From contig NC_087063.1 in the NCBI RefSeq assembly GCF_963678635.1, positions 72,995,617 through 73,059,616 on the forward strand: a DNA stretch of 64,000 nucleotides, given 5' to 3'. The position numbers were made by a program, and so were the translations under genes. The notes beneath the pieces were generated by a model that saw only the letters and a list, made by a program, of their open reading frames with translations, ran no database searches and was not told where the DNA came from. Positions 54,781-64,000 of the stretch are shown here, one piece after another. Numbering within the stretch: position 1 is the stretch's first letter; each line of letters begins with the position of its first letter. Source of the stretch: Symsagittifera roscoffensis. Lineage: Eukaryota > Xenacoelomorpha > Acoela > Convolutidae.

Positions 54781-55719
54781 AATCCAGAAACTGAACAAAA
54801 TCGAAACATCGACAAAAACAAAAATCAAAAAACAATTCAAAAAAAAATGCAGCCCCCCAACATCTTATACACTAGAAACAAAAACAACTCAAAAAGAAAG
54901 AAAAAATAGGAAACTGACAGAAAAAATTTTACCACAGGATCAACAACAAAAATTTGAACATAGATAATCATCACAACTTAGAAGTCAGCCACGAAAAAAT
55001 TATAAAACATTCATTCCACAATCTAAAAAATTAAGGAAGATGAATTTCAAAAACAATTTTAATTTTAATCGATATCCACATTCTTTTTAATCATTTCGAA
55101 TTCTCACACTTTCGTAATAACATGCTGAATACACATTTGAGCAATTCTAGTTCAAAATCAGCCAATAGAATATACTCATATTCATCACCTTATTGACATC
55201 AACACAACTTTATTAGCCGACAGATATTAATCTCCAGGCATATCTATAACTATAACTTTAAGACCTCCAGGTCAAAAATAAGTAACCTGCTAAAAATTGA
55301 CAACTAAAATAAACACTACTTCAATATTGCAACCCTCCCCTATCAAGTAATACAAAGATCAACAATATTTCCCCAACCCAGACCTCAAAATTCTCCAACC
55401 AAAAATAGCAAATTTTGACGAAACCCAACCCACTTGTCAAAAAACCAATAAATAATCCGACCACACTTGAATTTAGCCCCAAAATCTTTTAAAAAATTCG
55501 ACGGAATGAATCATTTTTTAAATGCTTCTGTCTATAACAGTCCATAACTTTAAACAAAGAAATCAATTTTTTCATAACATTTTCTACTTTACTTAAATTT
55601 TTAGTAATCTTTTTAGCCGAAACTTGTGTTTAATTTTCTTTTTCCTATTCGAAACATATTTCAAACTTTCCAAAATCCTTGATCAACTCCACAGGTACGA
55701 TAACTTTAGGTCTATTTAA
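54781..55719 (+). promoter_or_regulatory. Pol-to-accessory spacer of copy 2
   Basis: Contains the degraded pol tail (to about 55060), the shared block CTCCAGGCATATCTATAACT (55228), CCACTTGTCAAAAAACC (55430) and the splice-acceptor-like CTCCACAG|GTACG ending at 55694. Confidence 0.5.
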
Positions 55720-55895
55720 ATGTTTCGAACCATCTTTAGTAGAACTGATACTTTTCTACTACTCAAAATTTTTCTCACAATTTTAACGTCCCTAATCATG
55801 ACAATGTGCAAATTTATAAAAAAAAGGCAACCATCACATTCGCTTTAGCAACCATCTTTAATTCTTTTCATTGAAGAATACTATAGCAAACATAA
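55720..55895 (+). pseudogene. Small membrane ORF of copy 2, frameshifted
   Basis: Starts MFRTIFSRTD like copy 1 and retains the first hydrophobic segment, then shifts frame in an A-run at about 55828. The second hydrophobic segment is still recognisable in another frame (TFALAT). Confidence 0.55.
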
Positions 55896-55914
55896 CTTTT
55901 CCCTATAAAAAGTT

Positions 55915-57058
55915 GAAAACTCAAATACATTTTCAAAATTGCTAATCAGCCACCACCACACCAGCCCCCATCAACAACTTCCCAAGAAAACCCAATAACA
56001 CCTACAAATACCCAAAACCCCAAATCATCAACACGCATTTCTTTTCAAGACAACGCATACACATTTGAAGAAAGACACTCATGATTATCTGAACCATTAG
56101 AACCAAATGTTCGCCATGCACCTTTAATCGAACCACAATACGAACCCACATATAATTTATATCCCACTCTACAACAAGATCTTAATAGAGTAAGACATAT
56201 TAGTCAAAACCAAAACATACTTGAAGTAATTAGACAAAACATACATCGAAGACGAAACAGAAATTTTCAAACCCCCCAGAGTTCATTTTAATATACCTCA
56301 ATCACCGACACCAACCCCCTCAGATTTTTTTAGTAGCACACTACCAGAAACTCCCACACTTGTTCACAACAAAGTGTTTCAAATCTTCCATCAAATTATT
56401 TAGGTTCAAATCCCACATCAGAACAAATTAGAGAAAACCCTTTTAACCCCCCAGAATCCACCGAACGCCTACCATATTGGACATCACACACATACACTCA
56501 AGGTGAACCAAATATTGTGAAGGAACCAATATATATTTCTTCTGACACAACATTATCATTCCTACCAGAAACCTTTTCCTTTCGATCAGCATCTTCAATA
56601 AGTCAAATAACACAAACATTTTTTCCCCAAAATTTCCAACAAATCTTGACGCCAGATACCCAGAACAATCATCCACAAATACCCCCTACGATTAGATTGG
56701 AATACATTCGTTGCACCTCCGCCATTATTTAAACAACATCAAGAACGTAGCCGACTCCACAATTGGGCACTAAATAGATTACAGTATAGACAAGATATCA
56801 ACAAAGATATTCAAGTACATAAAATTCAAATACTTCAGCAAAATAGTCTGCAATTAAAGTGTGAAATCACAGTCAGATCTAATAATATTGTTCAATACGT
56901 TTCCCCCTAAGCTCACCAAAAATAACAGCTCAATCTTTATCTCCCACATTTATAACAATTGAAATCATGTATAAATATGATAGATATACCAAAAAGACAA
57001 TTGGATATATAATTTTTATAACCCATATTCAGGATTATCATACTTATGTGTCTTTTAA
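55915..57058 (+). pseudogene. Start-less Pro/Ser-rich ORF of copy 2, broken
   Basis: Recognisable from about 55940 (SQENPITP, then RISFQDNAYTFEERHS, then a TGA) to YKYDRYTKKTIGYI near 57000. It ends TGTGTCTTTTAA, overlapping the env ATG (57046) by the same 13 nt as copy 1. It has several indels. Again no initiating ATG is evident at its 5' end. Confidence 0.65.
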
Positions 57059-59651
57059 AGATTTTCAGTTTCCAACACCTTATTCTTCTAAGTTTTTCCG
57101 AACAAAAATCAAAATCCATCTCCTCGCACATGACCTCAGGATTTATTAGTAACACACTACGATTTTGAAAAAAAAAAGAACAAAAAACACTACATAAATA
57201 TGCTATAAATCAAGTAACTAAATGCGAATCCGAACCTCAAGCTATATAAACTACAAACATAGTAGCTACAATATACTCAAAAGCCCGAGCAACAACGCTT
57301 ACAGGCTATAAAATCACAGCGACATTTTCCGAAGAGAAAGAACATTGTTCACAAGTCTCAAATAAAAATAAAGGCCGACTTGAACACGAATCTTTCTATC
57401 AGAGCAATATAGAAAGATTTTTACATCTACAACCCGAAGATTGTAAAAATGAACTACTCTGATTAAATTAAACATCAAGCAAAAACTCCAGCAGAATAAG
57501 AGTAAACTTTCAAGTTTTCACAGACTCGGCACACCAAGCAGAACTTGAAAGATACCGAGGACATATTAGATTAGACGAAAAATACCCATACAAGGGAGCA
57601 CACGGAAGGTTAACTTATGATCTTCAAGATAAACATTGGATACCACACATTGGAATAAATAATTCTTCAAACTGCAAAGCAGATACAAAGACAAAGGGTA
57701 CCAAGAAGCAATGTTTTTTGATCGGAAAATACAACTTGAAAAAGTATAACTCACACGAGATTTAAATGATAACACTATAATCTACCAAGGAATCAGACTA
57801 CCTTGCAAAAACGATCAACGTTACTGTGATCCTACTACTAGGACACAAGCAACAATTGTCTGGTTTCCCGAAGGCACTTGTACGACATTTTAAGTTGCAA
57901 AAATACACGCTAGAATGATAAAATTTCATCAAAAACATTTTATCGAATCAATACCGTTTGAAGATGTAAGCCCAGTTCAAATAAAACAAAAAAATCATAA
58001 ATTTAGAAACATCCAAAATATAGAAAACAAATTAACAAGTTTCCAAAATTTTCAAGAAACAGAACTCGCATGTAAATATAGAAATCCACACTATAAAACA
58101 CAATATTCCGAAATACTTGTCGAATACGAACAAGATTTCGATATGAACACTGGAAAAACAAAAAAAGGATCCCCACGAAACACATCATCCTCTAAATGAA
58201 GGAACCTCATACATCCCAGTAAACCTTCTAAGAAATACAGGAAACACTCGTGGAAAAATAAAACCACAAGACACAGACAGTACACGACTACAAGAACTAT
58301 CACTTATGAACAACACATATTTTGGCGCAATTCATTATGATATTCACTTGGGCATGAAATTAGACTACACAATTAGTAGAATTTTTCAAGAAATACCACT
58401 CTCTGAATTAGAAACATTGCATCAACAATGTGAACTAGAAAGAACACAAATTTTACAATCGCTAGCACTTGCAGTTCTAAAAATACCCTATGCAGGATAT
58501 TTATTATCCGAAAATAGATCAAATTTCCTTGATTATGAAAGAAACATCTTTTGGTTTTAAATGCACCAAAAAAAGTATCACCTTTATATGTTTTTGAAGA
58601 GAAACCATGTTATAAAAGAATCCCGAAAATCAATAAAAATAAAGTACATTATAATGATACACTTTCAAGAAGAACATAATTTTGGGATACAGCAGTCGCA
58701 TGTGGATCAGAAAACAGCCACAATGTTGTACAATTAAATCTCGACGAGGAAAAATAACACCATATCCCACATTAATGCAACCATTAAAGAAGTTTTCACC
58801 CGCAAGTATTAGAGCTATTGCTCGCAATCCAAATATCGATTTACAAGCGATAAGAACATACTCTAACTCAGATGGACAACATCACATTCGTACACAATAA
58901 TTTCAAGAACTACTAACACAAATGGACACTATACAACGACAATCAATAGATCAAAATTTACGCAAACTTGCAGAAATCGCAGGCTTTTCAGACATTTACA
59001 CACAAGATTACAGCGGATATTTTAAAAATATTAAGGACTATATATATTTAAACGGCGAAAAATATAGACCACAAGATATCTCACCAAAAATTTTTTTAAG
59101 CTTCATAACTCTGAACAACGAAATTCTTGCCTTTCTAGGATGACTCTACTACATCTTAGAAAGATTGACTATATTATACGCAATGTTTAACTTTATTGGA
59201 TTTCTTTTCTCATTTTTGAAAGGAATCTATAACACATGCGCAATACACACACAAGTAAACCGACAAGCAAGCGTAGCACGCATACTATTTGCAGGGTTTT
59301 TCGAAGATTTTTCCACATCAATGAATAAAGTACTTTTAAACGCACAAATAAAAGAATATAATACAAAACTATCAACAAAACCAAACACATATGACGAATC
59401 ACACAAAAATATAAATGTATGACCCACAGCACCACAATCACCAAATTTAAATCACAACCATCCATTATCATTAGTATGACGAAATTTTAGAAGCCTTAGC
59501 ACTCACAAAACCTACAAATTTAAGAACTAATTATATACAAAGACCCATTCACCATATAGTAACCCAATATTCCCAAAATGACGATACATGTGAACAAATA
59601 ATCAAACCCCTACTTTTCAATCTCAAAATGGTCATTTTTAGCCCACGATGA
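57046..59651 (+). pseudogene. Broken env of copy 2
   Basis: Collinear with the intact env of copy 1, with many stops and frameshifts (for example near 57247, 57460, 58195, 58558, 58676, 58900 and 59143). Conserved parts include LPCKNDQ, the membrane-proximal ILYAMFNFIGFLFSFLKGIY (59165-59240) and the ATGA junction at its end. It cannot encode a full-length protein. Confidence 0.85.
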
Positions 59652-61457
59652 GCAGACAAATTAGATCCCTCGACCGTTCAAATTCCCACCCTGCCAATCT
59701 CCAAAACCCAATTCCCATCATCCCACTTTTTGCTTTCCCGCCACCTGATTCACCTCACATTAACACATCATCCGGCATGAATTCTGCCGCTAACTCAGAT
59801 TTTACAATTTTTCAAACTATCTCCCTATTTGAAAACTCCGATTTAGAAACCTCCGATGAATTTGCAGACTCCGAACCATCCCTTTCCACTTTTTATCAAA
59901 CCAGCCCTTCTACCTTCTCAAAACCTCCCTTTCAATCCATCCACTCCCAAACCCATTGTGTATCCCCCTCTACTCCTTCTCACGTTTCCCAAGTAACTCC
60001 AACCTACTCCCCTTTTACAACTGAACGTTCCACAAAAATTTCCCCTGATAACACCCAATTTTCTGATGAGCTAAAAATTCTCATAACACTACAACAAAAA
60101 ATACAATACCCTCACACCCTAACTGTTCATCAATTATTATCAACAATAACGTCATCAAACCGACCAACTCCTACACCTACTTTAGACTAGACCCCATCAC
60201 TAGTTCAGTCATCCACATCAACGCAATCATCAACTAGTACTAACCGTGCTTACAGAACCTTTAAACGAAAATTTTCCAATCACCTGTTTCCATCCAAAAC
60301 CGAAACCACTTGAGAGTACATCAATCTCCCAACTCATACCAATACTACCAAATACCTCCAAATAACCCTACCCTTCTTTCCCCAGTATACATATAATCAC
60401 TCCGACCCTAACCCTCAACAACATAACTTTGTAGACGAAAATGTATTAATACCCACACTTCACTGGACATCCTATTATAATTTTACAAATCCTCTTGAAT
60501 TACCACTCCTTTACACCACCCAAGACATTGAAAGAAAAAAAAGCGAAAAATTCAGACTAACTACAGCACTAACCCCTCAATAATTCACGCATGTAGCAAT
60601 TAAAAAACTACTAAAAACATTCACCGCACGTCGAGCTAACGAATACTCAATCGATTATTATGATCACAATATCATCCGAGCTAACCAAGTTCAATTCCTT
60701 GACGACGATCGATTCGCTAACCCACCATTAACCGAAAAATTGTTTATTAAAACACCATATTTTTCACACTGAGCATACTAGACACGAAACATGATGACAT
60801 CATCTCAGAAACACTTTCCGATATTCAAGCTTACGAATCATTTTGTGAAAAATTTGAAACTTTTTCACTAATCTTTCACTTCCTTACACCAAAAGAACGT
60901 GATTTGCACTCTTCAAACGACATCATGTTAAGAACTAAACAAACACACACCTACATTTATTATAGTTTCATTCAATATCATTTTGACTTGCACACACCAT
61001 CACGACAACCCCACCATAGATATCAATTTATTAACTCCAAAGACACATCAACGTTTTTTCTTAACTCCACGTATTGTATTAAGAATACTAACTTACAAGG
61101 CATCCTCCGTAATTAAGATCCCATCACGCAAATGTATACATTCTGTCCCCTCACCAAAACCTTCAACGTAGAAGAATCCCAACCACTAATTGTTCCGCAT
61201 GAATATATTCAACCTATAGAAATACCTATTCTAGAATTCATCCACAACACTAAATACAATCACAAACTTTATAATCTAGTCCAAAACACACCTCATGAAA
61301 TCTCTGTTGGCACTGAAGAATAAAAGTCATTAAGGCCCTCCAATTGCTTTGGCCACTGCTTCAGACTAAAAACATCATCCGCATATTAGCAAAACTACTA
61401 ACCACATCTGATGCTATTCACGATGTTTTCCCTCATGGCTTCTTTCCTGACGAATAG
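59648..61457 (+). pseudogene. Post-env ORF of copy 2, broken
   Basis: Starts MSRQIRSLDRSNSHPANLQN and is open for 180 codons to a TAG at 60188, covering the Ser/Pro-rich part without the nonsense codon seen in copy 1. The globular part continues to 61457 in several frames (FLDDDRFANP, LRTKQTHTYIYYSFIQ, ALQLLWPLLQTKN) with stops and indels. Its start overlaps the env stop as ATGA. Confidence 0.75.
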
Positions 61458-61542
61458 GTAAATATGAATTAAATATTTTGAAACTAACTAATGTCCAAAA
61501 TACAACTAACCATTCTGTATAAATGTTTTTCTCTTTCTTTAG
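61458..61542 (+). other. Candidate intron after the last ORF, copy 2
   Basis: GTAAATATGAATT follows the TAG stop directly, and a CTCTTTCTTTAG acceptor ends it. This is the counterpart of 36656-36731 in copy 1, with a weaker donor. Confidence 0.4.
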
Positions 61543-62529
61543 TCTTCAAATCACGATCATCTTCAAGTAAAAACAAATAAAAATACAAAACTCTTTCATA
61601 ATTTATAAAAATTTTTAAGCAACAGCACTAATTGATGCAGTAAAATTTCTTCCCCACAATAGTAAATTAATCTATAAATTTTTTCCCTAATGTAGTAAAA
61701 ATCAATAAGATGAAAATCAATTAATAATTTCAACCCCCACAAAGCAGTAAGATTCAATATTCAAGTAGTAAATTTATACAAGAAGTGAGCAGTACTAACC
61801 TTTCTACTCACTTCTTTCTATTCACTCGCACAAGAATTCTATCCAAACTCGCACAGCTCGCCCACGACGAATTGTTTAAAATAATGAATTCAAACTTTAA
61901 CTTTCACTAACAACAACTCAAACAAGCGATAACAAGTTTCCAACTTTCACTTAACCCGGTTGGAAAGGAATTATAGATTAACCTAAGCAAACCAACGCAG
62001 CTTACTAAACACCATAAACCACAAACTAACAGCATGACTAAGAAAAGAAAATCAACGGTACCCAAACCGGATTAAACCACCTTAAGAACTGGATAATTTA
62101 TTCTTTTGAAGACTATAGTTCATACAATAGACTAATATAGATCAAACACGACCACAAAGACGAGCATCAAGATAGTAGACGAACCCCTCACACTCAATCT
62201 ACATAATGACTATATACCACCGATATGCCGCTCACAAGGCATTCCCTCCAAACTCAATCTTCTAGCCCTTCCCAGGCAAGAACGGAACACAGTTCTCCGC
62301 CGAAGGAGAACGAACAATCATAACAAACAATCTTGAAATCAGATTGATTTCGTTGGCGGTCACCATCATTGTCGAACAACAACTAACAACTTCATATCGA
62401 CGATTCCAGCTTCCTGGAGTTTTCTTCTCCAAGAACGGAACAAGAAATGATGCTCGCCAAATACCAACGATCATCATCCATCCTTCATTACAGATAGAAG
62501 ATAAAAGATTCAAAAACTCTGTAAACCCC
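61543..62529 (+). promoter_or_regulatory. 3' noncoding region of copy 2
   Basis: Carries GCAGTAAA/TTTCCCC motifs, the CCAAACTCGCACAGCTCGCC block at 61814-61889 and the GTACCCAAACCGGATTA block near 62060, all shared with copy 1. It also contains a degraded version of the antisense ORF region (62262-62513). Confidence 0.5.
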
Positions 62530-62536
62530 GGATGGG
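62530..62536 (+). other. Polypurine tract of copy 2
   Basis: GGATGGG directly before the LTR, identical to copy 1. Confidence 0.55.
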
Positions 62537-62897
62537 TGGAACCAGATCCAAACTATATTTTATTATTGGATGTTTTATCACTATAAAACATTTAATACTA
62601 ACCAATCATGATCCACCTAACTAACAACCCACTTATTTGTAAGTGCTGAAATTATTTGTAATATCAGCACCAGAGAGAATTGAATTTAACTTAGAACTTA
62701 GTTGCCTCTCCAAGAGACCTAGTATACTCTAGATCTATTGAGACTAATTGAGACTAGCAGATATAAGAGTAAGATTAAGATCAGTATTATACTAAGAAGT
62801 TGCACGAATCTATCCGGCCGAAAATAAGATAGTGTGACGAGCAGACGGTGTACCCTATCTGAAATTACACTATGAGTTAAATCTAGAACTTAACTCA
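62537..62897 (+). repeat. 3' LTR of copy 2
   Basis: 361 bp, clearly related to the 410-bp LTRs with several internal deletions. Keeps TATAAGAGTAAGATTA and the end hairpin TGAGTTA...TAACTCA, with a third, different loop (AATCTAGAACT). Confidence 0.85.
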
Positions 62898-62901
62898 AAT
62901 A

Positions 62902-64000
62902 TGAAGGGTTGGAAACTGAAAATATTGTAATAATCAATCTGGGAGCAGTACCCGCAGATTCATGGAAATTTGATCAAAGTGAATAAGCTTAGTTTTTACT
63001 GGAGTTTAAATGCGATTGTTGCGACGAATTTTACAGCTGGTGAGACAAAAAAAAGGAAAATAGGATAACCATTTTTTCGGTTGATGAATTCTCAAGGCCG
63101 CCAGCAGCTTGCTTTAATGAGTAGAAAGAACATCATTAAATACTGAACAATTGGTATTGCAAAAAAGGCTTAGGAAAAAGAATTTGACAAAAACGAAGAA
63201 TCGTTACTCATTCATCACGTAGGCTTCTCATTAATACAACCTCAAAAACTCTTCCTTTTCAAAGCGTGTGATACAAATGTCATACTAAAAGGGTTCATGT
63301 TCCTTTTGAGAAAGGGTGAAAAGGATTGTGAAAAAGGCTAACTTTTTTCGATCCATTCCTTATTGGGGAAAATTAAGAAAATCGGCAACAAAAATTAGGG
63401 AATCCGCATCACATTTTGCGGAATCCGGAACAGTTTGTGGAATCCAAAAACAAATAATACTATATTAAGCTGACGTGTTAGTAAATGTAAGCTGACGTTA
63501 ACGGTTTTGAGCTTTGTTATTCAGTTGTTGCGAAAAAATTGAACTAATCGAAATTTGTAGCGTGTCTGTAAGGTTGTTTTCTTCGGTCTCGCTAAAATCT
63601 CTCGACGAACAATGACAGATTCGCATTCAATTTTGCTTTTTGATACAGTGCTGATTTAAATTAACCGGAAAAAACGCGTTAAACTTGAAATTTAAAACCC
63701 GTTTTTTTCAAATTGGGTTGAGTTTAGGCAAAAACTTATGAAGACAAAACTTGCTTAGAGTTTTAGCAGAATTAATTTGGAAGCAACTGCAAAATTACCG
63801 ATAGTTGCCATTCATCAGACCTAGTGCAAGAATTGAACAGATTTCTCCAATAAACAACATATCATCATGTCTTTACTGGATCTATGTAGTTTTTTTTGTC
63901 AACAAACAAGTTAATATCAATCATTTCCCAAACCGTGTTACGACTCAATGGTGCTGATCAGGGCTTCAAATATTATTCAAGACCCAGGACGTACTATTTA
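62902..64000. other. Flanking sequence right of copy 2
   Basis: The first 25 bp repeat a GGGTTGGAAACTGAA motif also present just left of copy 2 (about 44066), so the target site had a local duplication. Short protein-like runs (LGAVPADSWKFDQSE near 62945) are too brief to assign. No other supported feature. Confidence 0.35.

Larger units (their letters stand above)
44102..62897 (+). mobile_element. Degenerate copy 2 of the giant Ty3/Gypsy element
   Basis: Flanked by AATA on both sides (44098-44101 and 62898-62901), so both original ends survive. Starts TGGAACCCGATC and ends CTTAACTCA. Inside, the 5' LTR is cut after about 85 bp and fused to mid-gag, gag has expanded by tandem duplication, RT is deleted, and all genes carry stops or frameshifts. 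Gene order is otherwise identical to copy 1. The total length of 18.8 kb is coincidentally close to copy 1. Confidence 0.9.

Overview
The window looks like repeat-rich, AT-rich DNA from an invertebrate animal. Introns appear to end in T-rich-CAG/TAG, coding fragments look like spliced exons, and animal transposon families are present. I cannot name the species. There are no bacterial features, no rRNA and no tRNA that I can support. Very little is a clear host gene: one exon of an MFS (SLC22-like) transporter on the minus strand (18155-18660) and a few unrecognised ORFs (6845-7261, 8791-9081, 10648-10836). Layout, left half: 1160-5298 (minus) is a decayed family-B DNA polymerase gene with N-terminal zinc fingers, of the kind carried by Maverick/Polinton-like or virus-derived elements. 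A second relic of the same family lies at about 42890-43270. Between 5.5 and 17.9 kb are several tandem arrays: a 60-bp repeat with CRE-like sites, a diverged ~430-bp repeat, and a ~2.3-kb repeat whose units carry promoter-like CCAAT/TATA blocks. At 19231-19646 there is a hAT-like MITE with an 8-bp target duplication. The main content is a family of giant LTR retrotransposons of the Ty3/Gypsy type. Copy 1 (19751-38652, + strand, 18.9 kb) has 410-bp LTRs with TG...CA ends, a 4-bp target duplication (CAGT), a primer-binding site and a short purine tract. In order it encodes a small basic 155-aa protein; a very long gag-pol frame (capsid, CCHC knuckle, Asn/Arg/Ser-rich tail, protease, RT, RNase H, integrase with a GPY/F module); a 58-aa membrane protein just after a splice-acceptor-like site; a 377-codon frame with no methionine; an 871-aa envelope-like glycoprotein; and a ~600-codon protein of unknown function whose ATG overlaps the env stop as ATGA. 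Copy 2 (44102-62897, + strand, TSD AATA) is older and heavily broken. It lacks the 5' leader and the RT catalytic core and carries a tandem array inside gag, but keeps the same layout. Copy 3 (about 39048-42790, minus strand) is a truncated inverted relic holding LTR, last ORF and the env 3' end. Comparing copies 1 and 2 shows that the start-less ORF, its 13-nt overlap with env, the ATGA coupling, the small membrane ORF, the splice-like sites and several noncoding blocks are shared family features rather than accidents of one insertion. I regard this env-bearing element with three accessory ORFs as the most interesting content. Copy 1 has almost identical LTRs yet several coding lesions, so it was probably copied in trans, or picked up lesions during or soon after its last transposition.
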